DNA from: JBFMAI01 sp040755725
GTDB taxonomy: Bacteria; Planctomycetota; Phycisphaerae; UBA1845; Fen-1342
Direction: 5' to 3'
NCBI GenBank assembly: GCA_040755725.1
Contig: JBFMAI010000030.1
Span: 97,112-161,111, forward strand
Length of the DNA stretch: 64,000 nucleotides
The first letter of the stretch is position 1, and every line of letters starts with the position of its first letter. The notes below the pieces were generated by a model, which saw only the letters and a list, made by a program, of their open reading frames with translations, was not told where the DNA came from and did not search any database. Shown piece by piece: positions 50,949-59,260 of this stretch. The position numbers and the translations under genes were made by a program.

Positions 50949-53192
50949 CTATGGATTCGTGAGCAGCCGCACGAAGGGGTTGATGTCGCCAAAGTCCACG
51001 AGCCCGTTGGCGTCGATATCCCCGGTCTGGATATCGCAGTCGGGGAACGTAGCGGCGTAGGCCGACGGGTTGGTCAACGCCAGCACGAAGGGGTTGATGT
51101 CACCGAAATTAACCGCGAAGTCGCAATTCAAGTCCCCGCGGCGGAGCACGGTGACCGTCACGTGGTCGGGGCTGTAGCTCACGATGAACGGCACGGGGGC
51201 CCACTTCGCGGCGAAGGTCCCCACCACGTTGGCCGCCGTGAGCACCACGAACTGGTCCCCAGGCTGGGGCTCAAAGCCCTCAATCGGGAGGAGCTGCAAT
51301 CCGCCGTCGAGGCTCGCGGTGCCCGTGACGTTGAGCACGCCGTATTCACCGCCCGCGAGCCGGCCTTTCATCTTGATCGCCAAGGCGGCTTCTTGCTGGG
51401 TGTAGTCGCCGTTGACCGTGAGGACGCCGGTGAGCGAGGCGGCTTCCTCGCCACCCGGCTTGACCCAGCCGGCGAGGTTGACCACCGTGGCCGCGACGGT
51501 GCCGGTCCCGGCGAGTTGACCGTAGCCCGCGATGTACGCATGACCGGAGGGGACGGCGGCGGGGTCGATATCGCCGAGGGCGGCGCGTCCGTCGTTGACG
51601 TGGAACGCGCCGGCGCCGTACTGACCGACGGTGAGCATGGGGCTCTTGAAGGCGGACATCGCTCCGGCGAGCGCGACCGTGCCGGTACCGGCGCTGCCGT
51701 TGCCCAGGATGAAGCCGCCGTTGGTCTTCTCGACGCGGCCGCCGGCCTCGATCGTTACCTGGCCGGTGCCCTGGTTCCCGACGATGGCGGGATAGACGCT
51801 GTCACTGACATAGGTCGAGCCGGCCCCGCTGAGTGTCAGTTTCCCGGCGCTGCCCTCGGTCCAGCCCATGAAGAGCTCGCCGCTGGAATGAACGTCGGAG
51901 CCGCCGAAGATAGCGAGGGTGGCTTGGCCGGCCTCGCCGACGACGATGGGGGCCTGCTCGGCGGCTAACGTGCTGCCTTCATCCAGGAAGATGTGGCCCT
52001 CGGAACCCGCTTCCCGGCCGATGTGAATCCACCCGCTGGGCTCGGTCGTTCGGACTTCGGCGCCGTCCGTGATGCTGATGGCGCCGACGCCAAACTGCCC
52101 GGACTGGATGTTGTTCAAGACCGTCACGGTCGTGCCGGGGCCCGCGACGTTCAACTCGCCCTCGCTGTCTTCGGCGGCGCCGACCAGCAGTGTTTCGGCG
52201 GTCGCGTCGGCCCCGCCCCAGACGTTCATGGTGCCCTGCCCGTCGGAGCCGACGAGGAGGTAGGCCGACGCGTCGATCCGTGAGCCGGACCCGACCAGGT
52301 CGGCCCAGCCCATCCCGCCGGTCTCAGCGCCGACGTGGAAGTCCTTGATAGCAACACGTCCGGACCCTTCGACGGTCAACTGGCCGCTGCCTTGCCGGCC
52401 GAGTGCCAGCCAGTCGGCGACGAATTCGGCCCCGTCGGCGAGGTTCATTTCACCGTAGGCGTTTGCGGCGCCGCCGACGTAGGCGGCGCGCGCGTTGGCC
52501 CGGGCGCCGCGGTCCAGGCTCAGGAAGCCGGCACCGCCATCGCCGACGAAGGCGATATGTTGGATAGCGAGGCGTGCGTTGGGGCCGTCGACCACCAGCT
52601 CGCCGCTGGCGCCCGTGTCGTGGGCGCTGAGGGAGAGGTAGTCGGCGTTGACGGTGACGCCGTTGCCGATCTTCATCGACCCGGCGCCCTCATCGGCGAC
52701 GAACAGCCAGTCCGTGACGTTCATGGTCAGCGGACCGACGAGCTCCAAGACGCCGTCGGAGCCGACCCAGGCCCCGACGCGCGCCGTCTCGGTGTTGAGC
52801 GTACCGTTGTAGAAGAGGACGTTGGCGACGTGTCCGAGCTCTTCGGCGACGGTCAGGCCCCAGCCGGGACAGATCAGGTTGTAGGTGCAGCCGCCCAGAT
52901 TGAGGACGACCTGGTCGGTGCGGAAGATGCAGCGTTGGTTGGTCACCGATTCGTAAAAAGTGACCTCGTACGCGGGGTTCATGCCAAGTTCGAAGACGGC
53001 ATTGTCGTCCTCGCCCGGCACCCAGTTTGGAACCCAGTTGAGCCAGTAATTGAACGAGCCGCCCCACAGGGCGCTCCAGTAATGATCTTCCGCGACGGCG
53101 ACGCCGGTGGCGGCCAGCAGCAACGCCACGCCCAGCAGCACGTTCTTGCGGACCGACGGCTGCCGAGTCCGGTTTCGAGCAAAGACACACAT
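50949..53192 (-). CDS. Large secreted beta-repeat (autotransporter-passenger-like) protein with dockerin-like tail
   Basis: The product is 747 residues. AAGGAG precedes the start at 53192. A signal peptide ends near VAVAE. From about residue 110 to 590 there are about 15 repeats of roughly 30-35 residues with the pattern (L/V)..G..(G/A)..(G/S)..G.(L/M).(V/I)..G, as in autotransporter-adhesin beta-helix passengers. No outer-membrane barrel follows. Instead the protein ends in two EF-hand-like repeats (DLNCDFAVNFGDINPFVLALTNP and DIDANGLVDFGDINPFVRLLTNP). It is probably extracellular and calcium-bound; the partner is unknown. Confidence 0.85.
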   Translation of the reverse strand: MCVFARNRTRQPSVRKNVLLGVALLLAATGVAVAEDHYWSALWGGSFNYWLNWVPNWVPGEDDNAVFELGMNPAYEVTFYESVTNQRCIFRTDQVVLNLGGCTYNLICPGWGLTVAEELGHVANVLFYNGTLNTETARVGAWVGSDGVLELVGPLTMNVTDWLFVADEGAGSMKIGNGVTVNADYLSLSAHDTGASGELVVDGPNARLAIQHIAFVGDGGAGFLSLDRGARANARAAYVGGAANAYGEMNLADGAEFVADWLALGRQGSGQLTVEGSGRVAIKDFHVGAETGGMGWADLVGSGSRIDASAYLLVGSDGQGTMNVWGGADATAETLLVGAAEDSEGELNVAGPGTTVTVLNNIQSGQFGVGAISITDGAEVRTTEPSGWIHIGREAGSEGHIFLDEGSTLAAEQAPIVVGEAGQATLAIFGGSDVHSSGELFMGWTEGSAGKLTLSGAGSTYVSDSVYPAIVGNQGTGQVTIEAGGRVEKTNGGFILGNGSAGTGTVALAGAMSAFKSPMLTVGQYGAGAFHVNDGRAALGDIDPAAVPSGHAYIAGYGQLAGTGTVAATVVNLAGWVKPGGEEAASLTGVLTVNGDYTQQEAALAIKMKGRLAGGEYGVLNVTGTASLDGGLQLLPIEGFEPQPGDQFVVLTAANVVGTFAAKWAPVPFIVSYSPDHVTVTVLRRGDLNCDFAVNFGDINPFVLALTNPSAYAATFPDCDIQTGDIDANGLVDFGDINPFVRLLTNP

Positions 53193-53501
53193 GACGAACT
53201 CCTTGGGCCGCGACAATCGCGCCGCGCGCCGGGCACGAGTGTGGAGAGGCGAGGCCACGGGCTTCTCGCCGCGCTCACCTTCTCAAGCGCAATTGGCCTC
53301 GCGGCGCCACGCGGCGGCGGCCCGGGTCCGGCGTTTGCGGTTATCGGTCGTGGGGTAAGTTGACGTGGGACGGGGAGTGGGCGGGGATACGTCGACGGGG
53401 CAGCGAGGCACGGATTCCCCGGCCCCGGAGGTCACGGTGGCACCGCCGCGCGGCGAGGGGGTTCGGGGCGGCCGGTGCCGCCGGCTGCCCGACACCTGTA
53501 C
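53193..53501. other. 309-base gap, nothing definite
   Basis: This is GC-rich sequence between two minus-strand genes. Short self-complementary stretches such as GGTGCCGCCGGC occur, but no ordered hairpin, repeat copy, promoter or coding frame is convincing. Confidence 0.4.
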
Positions 53502-53711
53502 TCACTCGCGGGCCAACAGCACGTTGACGGCCTTGGCGAGTACCTTGACCTTGTCGCCCTTCTTGAGGGCGAGGTCGTCGAGCGAGTCAATGGTCATCAC
53601 CGACGCCAGGGTCGCGCCGGCGGGGATCTTGACCTTGACCTGGCACATGAGCCCGCCCTTCTTGATCTCAACCACTTCGCCGTCCAGTTGGTTTCTCGCG
53701 CCGTACTTCAT
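53502..53711 (-). CDS. Mop/TOBE-domain molybdate-binding protein
   Basis: The product is 69 residues, the usual length of single-domain molbindins. GGAGA precedes the start at 53711. The TOBE pattern is N-QLDGEVVEIKKGGLMCQVKVKIPAGATLASVMTIDSLDDLALKKGDKVKVLAKAVNVLLA. Such proteins bind molybdate or tungstate as oligomers and store it in the cytoplasm. No molybdenum transport genes are nearby. Confidence 0.9.
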   Translation of the reverse strand: MKYGARNQLDGEVVEIKKGGLMCQVKVKIPAGATLASVMTIDSLDDLALKKGDKVKVLAKAVNVLLARE

Positions 53712-53753
53712 GTCATTCTCCGATGCGGGCGTTCTGGAGCAGGGGACTGGATG

Positions 53754-53825
53754 AGAAGGCGAGTCTCCCGGCGAGCCGCAGCTCGGCAGTCCCGGCGCGC
53801 CGGGATCGCTCCCCCGTGTTGCACG
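53754..53825. repeat. Copy of the GGCGAGCCGCGGCTC palindromic repeat
   Basis: It contains GGCGAGTCTCCCGGCGAGCC, GCAGCTCGG and CGCTCCCCCGTGTTGCACG. It is related in order to 45778-45845 and lies in a noncoding gap between minus-strand genes. Confidence 0.5.
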
Positions 53826-53965
53826 GTTGCGGACGATCAACCCACGGGGCCCGCGCACGAGCACGCGGGATCGCGCTTCCACAGAAACGCCCGTTACGTC
53901 CGGTCGATGTACCTGGGTAGCCGGCCGCACTCCACCCGTCGCATCGGCCGACGGGTTGCGAGCCG

Positions 53966-54903
53966 CTACGGATTTGTCAACAATCGCACGAACGCGTTGA
54001 TGTCGCCGAAGTCCACGCGCGTGTCGCGGTTGATGTCCGCGTTCTTGATGTAGCAGTTCGGGTACATCAACTCGTAGCCCGCCGGGTTGGTCAGCGCCAA
54101 CACGAACGGATTGATGTCGCCGAAGTCCACGTGCGCGTCGCAGTTCAGGTCGCCGACCAGCGTGCAGATGAACCGCACGCGGGCCGCGTGCAGCGGCCCT
54201 TGCACCTGGCCGCTGACGAGGTTGATCGCCGCGATGACGATATCGAAGTCCTGTACCCCCGGCGACTTCACGCAGTCGACCGCCCCCAGCAGGGCCGTGC
54301 AAACCTGTTCCGGACCGCAGTACAGGTTCCAGGCGGCGCACGTCGGTCCGAATTGGATGCCGCCGGAGGTGATGGCGATCAGCCGCGTGGGGTTCTGGTT
54401 CAGGAACGTCTCGAGGCCGCCGTCCCAACGCCTGTTCCCCTGGGACGCCGGGTTGTAGAGACGGTGAGCAGGTGGTCGAACTGCGCCCCGCCCAACGGGT
54501 CGAAACGCATCACCAGTCCGTTCAGCGTTCCGGCGGTTTCAGGACGGTACTGCCCGAACTCGTTCCGATGGAACTGGAGCCAGATATAACCCCATTCGCG
54601 TAGGGGGCAGTTGATCTCCACGCGGCCGCTCGTGTCCAGGTCCTTCGGCGGGACGGTGCCGAAGCGATTCGGGAATAGCGAGTACCCGTATTGGCAGCGG
54701 GTGATCTCGTCGATGGTCCATCCGCCGCCTTGCTGGCTCGGTCCCCAGAACGTGTCCGACTGCGGCCAGGTCAGGTGGTACTCGGGCAGGTCCAGCCCCC
54801 ACTCGCCGAGTGTCCCGTCGGCCTTGGTGACAAACACGCGCCCATCCGCCGTCGCGCTGCGCGCCAGTGCCATCGCAGCCGCGAGTCCAAGTGCTGCCTT
54901 CAT
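53966..54903 (-). pseudogene. Frameshifted secreted protein with dockerin-like tail
   Basis: The start at 54903 has GGAGG 8 bases upstream and begins a signal peptide (MKAALGLAAAMALARSATA). The frame is open to 54400, but the coding sequence moves to another frame near 54450-54470. There the N-terminal frame reads FDHLLT, and the C-terminal frame continues LYNPASQGNRRWDGGLETFLNQ. The second frame ends at 53966 with the repeats DLNCDAHVDFGDINPFVLAL and DINRDTRVDFGDINAFVRLLTNP. Joining them needs a -1 (or +2) shift, equal to one lost base. No slippery heptamer is visible, so a mutation or a sequencing error is likelier than recoding. Confidence 0.75.
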
Positions 54904-55321
54904 GATGTGGTCCTCCATCACCGGTCCCGAGGTATGTCCGGCCCCGAACTCTGAGCCGGATGTTATTGTCCCATAATGGCGGGATTTGTCAGTGGCGTTG
55001 CTGCCGACGCGACAGCGCCACGTCTGAAGTCGGGGCCTTCCGGTGCGAGCCGGCGACGGGGTTTCTCCGCCGGGCCGGCCCTGGTTATCGGGCGTTACGC
55101 CTGCATTTGCCGACGCGGGGTCGACCAGGAGCTTGGACTTTGAGTTGCATTCGCGGGCTCAGGCGGTATGGTGGAAGAGGAGATTGAGGGTACGGGCATG
55201 GCGCGGGGCGCGAGGCCCCGGCCGCAAGGGAGGTAGCGTCACAGCGAGGATCGTCTGAACCGGTCTGTCTGTCGTTCCGCGACTCCTGCTCGCATGGCCC
55301 AACGAGGAAGGGTACGTCACC
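54904..55321. other. 418-base divergent gap between two exported-protein genes
   Basis: It separates the frameshifted dockerin gene and the papain-like protease gene. A minus-strand promoter candidate lies at 54963-54992. The ribosome site AGGAAGGG lies about 10 bases before 55322. No clear promoter for the plus gene and no repeat copy are seen. Confidence 0.4.
54963..54992 (-). promoter_or_regulatory. Candidate promoter for the 53966-54903 gene
   Basis: On the minus strand CTGACA (54992-54987) and CAATAA (54968-54963) are 18 bases apart. The leader would be about 55 bases. Both hexamers are imperfect. Confidence 0.35.
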
Positions 55322-57817
55322 ATGAAGCACTCTGTCATTGTCGCCGCGGTCACCGGTCTGCTGGGTACGCTCGTCGCGCAAGCCCAACTCACCGAGTTTG
55401 ATATCTGGGACCTCCGCAAGCGGGGGCAGATTGAGGGCTGGACCTTCACGGTAGGCGAGAGCGCGGCCACGCACCGCCCCCTGTCGGAGTTGTGCGGTAC
55501 GGTCGTGCCGCCCGTGATTCCACCCTCCTCGCGTCCCGGCGATGGTCTGTATCGCGGGCCGCGGCGGGAGCTGCCGTACCGGTTTGACTGGCGAGAGCAC
55601 GGTGGGCTGCCGACGATCAAGAACCAGGGGCAGTGCGGGAGCTGCTGGGCGTTCGGGACGATGGGGCCCTTCGAGTGTAACTACATGCTCCGCACGGGCC
55701 AGGAAGAGGACTTCTCCGAGCAGTGGCTGGTGAGCTGCAACCAGGAGGGCTGGGGGTGCAGCGGCGGCTGGGTGGCCCACGACTACCACCTGTGCGACGG
55801 GAAGAAAGACCCCTGCGGCGGCGGCGGCGCCGTCTACGAGCGGGATTTTCCGTACGAGGCGAAGGACCTGCCGTGCCAGTGTCCGTATGACCACCCCGCG
55901 TGCCTGTACGCGTGGGACTTCGTAAACGCGGGCACCTACTACCCGAACGTGGATGATGTGAAGCAGGCGATCCTCGAGTACGGTCCCGTGTCCGCGCTCG
56001 TCTATGTCGGCAGCGCGTTCCAGGCGTACAAGAGCGGCGTGTTCAATGCCTGCGGTACCGGCGAGCTGAACCACCTGATCACGCTCGTCGGGTGGGACGA
56101 CACGCTGGGCGAGAACGGCGTGTGGATCCTGCGGAACTCCTGGGCGCCGAGCTGGGGCATGGGCGGCTACATGTACATCCAGTACGACTGCGCCTGTGTC
56201 GGCTACCTGACGAGCTGGGTCGATTTCCGCCCGGAGGACTGCAACCGCAACGGGATCCCGGACCAACAGGAGCCGGGCTGGGCCGACTGCAACAACAACG
56301 GCCTGATGGACAGTTGCGAGGTCGGCGGCACGGTGGACTGCAACCTCAACGGCACCCCGGACCTGTGTGACCTGTACAGCGGCGGCAGCGCCGACTGCAA
56401 CGGCAACCTCGTACCCGACGAGTGCGATATCGGTGGCGGGTTCAGCACGGACTGCAACTTCAACGGTGTCCCGGACGAGTGCGAGCCCGGCCACAACAAG
56501 GACTGCAACCAGAACGGCACCCCTGATCTGTGCGACATCTACGCCGGGACGAGCACCGACTGCAACGAGAACGCGATTCCCGACGAGTGTGAGACGCAGT
56601 GGAACCTCGACTGCAACAACAACGGCGTCAAGGACATCTGCGACATCGCGAGCGGCTTCAGCAAGGATGAAGACGGAAACTGGATTCCCGATGAGTGCCA
56701 GGCGGTGCGGAAGGTGCCGTCCGAGTACGCGACCATTCAGGCCGCCATTGACGCGGCCAATCTGGGCGACACGGTGCTGGTGGCCGACGGGGTGTACAGC
56801 GGGACCGGCAACTGCAACATTGACCTGCGGGGCAAGACCATTCTGCTGGTGCGCAGCGAGAACGGGCCGGGCAACTGCATCATCGACGCCGGCGGCAACG
56901 CAATGGGCTTCCGGGCGACGACCACCGAGACGCCGGCGACGCAAATCGTGGGGTTCACGGTCCGTCGCGCGACCTCCGGTATCTACTGCTTCAAGTCGGC
57001 ACCGACGATCGAGCACTGCATCGTCACCGGCTGCACCAACGCCGGCGTGTTCTGCGGCAAGCAGTCCACGGCGACCGTGCGCAACTGCCTGATCGCCGGC
57101 AACCGGGCCAGCGGCGTCAACATCTCCGGCTGTTCGCCGCGGATCGTCAACTGCACGATCGTGGGCAATCGGGCCGCGGTGTCGGGCGGCGGGGTCGGGG
57201 TGGGGTCGTTCGGTGGGATCCCGAACCCGATCGTCCGCAACTGCATCGTGTGGGGCAACGAGGCCCCCAAGGGCGCGCAGGTGGCGGTCGGCCCGTCGTC
57301 CACGATGGTGATCGACTACTCGATGGTCCAGGGCGGCCAGGAGGGGATCGACCTGGGTCTGTATGCCTCGGTGGCCTGGGGGGCAGGCAACGGCGACGAG
57401 GACCCGCTGCTTTATGACCTGGGGTATTGGGACGACAACGGCACGCCCGGCAATACGGCCGACGACTTCTGGGTCATGGGCGACTACCACTTGCAGGTCG
57501 ATTCGCCGTGCATCAACGGCGGCCACCCGAAGGCCGATTACACGCGGCAGGTGGACTGCGACGGCCAGCCGCGGGTGCTGGACGGGCACGCCGACATCGG
57601 GATCGACGAGTTTGTTCTCTACGGCGACATGAACTGCGACGGCACGGTCGATGCGAACGACGTCAACGCCTTCGTGTGGGCCATCATCGGTCCGTCGTAC
57701 TACGCGACCAACTACCCCGACTGCCAGCACTTCCGCGCGGACTGCAACCGCGACGGGCTGGTGGACTTTGGCGACATCAACGCCTTCACGGCCCTGGTGT
57801 GCGGCACGGGTCGCTAG
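55322..57817 (+). CDS. Secreted papain-like (C1) protease with DCN calcium-binding-like repeats, beta-helix and dockerin-like tail
   Basis: The product is 831 residues. Signal peptide about 1-22. The C1 peptidase core (about 85-310) has catalytic Cys108 in NQGQCGSCWAF, His251 in LNHLITLVGWDD and Asn272 in ILRNSWAPSWGMGGY. Next come nine repeats of 16-20 residues (about 305-462) of the type DCNxNGxPDxCD, like thrombospondin-3-type Ca loops. Residues about 465-700 form a right-handed beta-helix (YATIQAAIDAANLGDTVLVADGVY, CIVTGCTNAGVFCG, NCTIVGNRAA). The tail (about 765-831) has DMNCDGTVDANDVNAFVWAI and DCNRDGLVDFGDINAFTALV. Its own promoter region lies upstream. Confidence 0.92.
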   Translation: MKHSVIVAAVTGLLGTLVAQAQLTEFDIWDLRKRGQIEGWTFTVGESAATHRPLSELCGTVVPPVIPPSSRPGDGLYRGPRRELPYRFDWREHGGLPTIKNQGQCGSCWAFGTMGPFECNYMLRTGQEEDFSEQWLVSCNQEGWGCSGGWVAHDYHLCDGKKDPCGGGGAVYERDFPYEAKDLPCQCPYDHPACLYAWDFVNAGTYYPNVDDVKQAILEYGPVSALVYVGSAFQAYKSGVFNACGTGELNHLITLVGWDDTLGENGVWILRNSWAPSWGMGGYMYIQYDCACVGYLTSWVDFRPEDCNRNGIPDQQEPGWADCNNNGLMDSCEVGGTVDCNLNGTPDLCDLYSGGSADCNGNLVPDECDIGGGFSTDCNFNGVPDECEPGHNKDCNQNGTPDLCDIYAGTSTDCNENAIPDECETQWNLDCNNNGVKDICDIASGFSKDEDGNWIPDECQAVRKVPSEYATIQAAIDAANLGDTVLVADGVYSGTGNCNIDLRGKTILLVRSENGPGNCIIDAGGNAMGFRATTTETPATQIVGFTVRRATSGIYCFKSAPTIEHCIVTGCTNAGVFCGKQSTATVRNCLIAGNRASGVNISGCSPRIVNCTIVGNRAAVSGGGVGVGSFGGIPNPIVRNCIVWGNEAPKGAQVAVGPSSTMVIDYSMVQGGQEGIDLGLYASVAWGAGNGDEDPLLYDLGYWDDNGTPGNTADDFWVMGDYHLQVDSPCINGGHPKADYTRQVDCDGQPRVLDGHADIGIDEFVLYGDMNCDGTVDANDVNAFVWAIIGPSYYATNYPDCQHFRADCNRDGLVDFGDINAFTALVCGTGR
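56238..56700 (+). repeat. Nine in-frame DCN repeats coding for Ca-binding-like loops
   Basis: Nine tandem units of about 48-60 bases begin GACTGCAAC(N)NNAACGG and encode DCNxNGxPDxC(D/E). They lie inside the protease gene between the catalytic and beta-helix regions. Confidence 0.8.
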
Positions 57818-57829
57818 CCGGGTATTCAC

Positions 57830-57927
57830 AGTTGTGCGACAGGGGAGGGCGAGGCTGTCTCCTGCGGCGACCCGGCCGGCCTGCCGAGCCGCGGCTCGCC
57901 GGGAGGCTCGCCCTCTCCGCCGGCGCC
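57830..57927. repeat. Best-formed copy of the dispersed palindromic repeat
   Basis: GTGCGACAGGGGAGGGCGAG starts the unit, followed by CTCCTGCGGCGACC, then GCCGAGCCGCGGCTCGCCGGG and GGCTCGCCCTCTCC. It pairs block for block with 32716-32842. It is noncoding, after the protease stop. Confidence 0.6.
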
Positions 57928-58027
57928 TCATGGTGCTGAGTACCCATTTGGTCGGGCGCAACCGCCACGACGCCTCGGTGGTTAGGGAAAGTGCCGTGGC
58001 CGCCGGTCCCCCGACGCCGGTCGGCAC

Positions 58028-58101
58028 CGCGCCCGGCAGGATTCGAACCTGCGACCGCGGGATTAGAAATCCCGTGCTCTATCCGGCTGAGCTACGAGCG
58101 C
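58028..58101 (-). tRNA. tRNA-Arg (anticodon TCT)
   Basis: The minus strand folds as a cloverleaf: acceptor GCGCTCG/CGGGCGC (one T-G pair), D arm GCTC/GAGC, anticodon stem CGGGA/TCCCG with loop TTTCTAA giving anticodon TCT, and T arm GCAGG-TTCGAAT-CCTGC. The discriminator is G at 58028. The 3' CCA is not encoded. It should read AGA/AGG arginine codons. Confidence 0.95.
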
Positions 58102-58222
58102 GTCCACACCCGGCGGACTATACCACCGCGGAAACTCGGCGTATACTGACGGGTTCCGGCGGCGGCCCCGCGTCCGGGGCCGTGGCCGCCGGGGTCACGC
58201 GAGTTCCTGCGGGAGTTGCCAC

Positions 58223-59182
58223 ATGAAGGTCCTCATTGCCGACAAGTTCGAAGCGTTCGGGGTCGCCGAGCTGAAGAAGCTGGCGGAGGAAGTCGTCCTG
58301 GAGCCGGAGTTGAAGGAGGCGTCGCTGACGCAGCGGATCGGGCAACTCGATCCGACGGTGCTGATCGTCCGCTCGACGAAGGTGCAGGCGGACCAGCTCA
58401 AGGCCGGCAAGGGCCTCAAGCTCGTCATCCGGGCCGGCTCCGGTTTCGACACCATCGACGTGAAGGCGGCCAAGGAGAAGGGTATCAAGGTTGCCAACTG
58501 CCCGGGCATGAACGCGGTGGCCGTCGCCGAGCTGGTCCTGGGTCACCTGATCAACATGGACCGGCGGATTTCGACCAACGTAGCCGACCTGCGGGCCCAC
58601 AAGTGGAACAAGAAGGAATACAGCAAGGCCCGCGGGCTGAAGGACAGCACGCTGGGTATCGTCGGCATGGGGCGGATCGGTACCGAAGTTGCCAAGCGGG
58701 CGTTGGCGTTCGAGATGAACGTGCTGTGGTACGACGTCATCCCGGACCTCAAGCCGCTGAACCACCCCCACTGCAAGCGGGCCGACCTTGACACGATCTT
58801 CCGGCAGTCCGACTACCTGACGCTGCACGTCCCCGGCACCGGCGACACGAAGCACCTCGTCAATGCTCAGCGACTGGCGATGATGAAGCCGAACGCCTGC
58901 CTGGTGAACACCAGCCGGGCCTCGGTCGTCGATGAGCCGGCGCTGATCGCGGCGCTCAAGGAGGGCAAGATCCGGGCGGCGGCGGTGGACGTGTACGAGA
59001 ACGAGCCGGCCGCCGACGCCAAGGACATCACTTCGCCCTTGTGCGACGTGCCGAACCTGTACGGCACGCACCACATCGGGGCCTCGACCGACCAGGCCCA
59101 GAACGCGGTCGCGGAGGAGACCGTCCGCATCGTGGCCGAGTTCAAGAAGACCGGCAAGGTGCTGAACTGCGTGAACGATTGA
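58223..59182 (+). CDS. D-isomer-specific 2-hydroxyacid dehydrogenase (SerA-like, short form)
   Basis: The product is 319 residues. GGGAG precedes the ATG. The NAD-binding motif is LGIVGMGRIGTEVAKRAL (GxGxxG). Catalytic residues follow the family order: Arg in VRAGSGFD context/NTSRASVVDE, Glu in DVYENEP and His in GTHHIGAST. The regulatory ACT domain of long SerA is absent, as in short phosphoglycerate dehydrogenases. It probably oxidises 3-phosphoglycerate toward serine, but other 2-hydroxyacids are possible. Confidence 0.9.
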   Translation: MKVLIADKFEAFGVAELKKLAEEVVLEPELKEASLTQRIGQLDPTVLIVRSTKVQADQLKAGKGLKLVIRAGSGFDTIDVKAAKEKGIKVANCPGMNAVAVAELVLGHLINMDRRISTNVADLRAHKWNKKEYSKARGLKDSTLGIVGMGRIGTEVAKRALAFEMNVLWYDVIPDLKPLNHPHCKRADLDTIFRQSDYLTLHVPGTGDTKHLVNAQRLAMMKPNACLVNTSRASVVDEPALIAALKEGKIRAAAVDVYENEPAADAKDITSPLCDVPNLYGTHHIGASTDQAQNAVAEETVRIVAEFKKTGKVLNCVND

Positions 59183-59260
59183 GCGCCGTCGTGACAACGC
59201 AGGGAACAGGGAAGAGGGATTGAGGTAAGTGCCGCCGCGGCCTGGCCGGCGTCGGCGGAC

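Noticed and set aside
56238..56700. CRISPR-like tandem repeats
   Set aside because: The repeats are in-frame coding units with conserved residues and no unique spacers of constant length.
55085..58027. A 980-codon minus-strand open frame
   Set aside because: It is antisense to the papain-like protease, with repetitive Val/Ala/Arg content that mirrors the coding strand.
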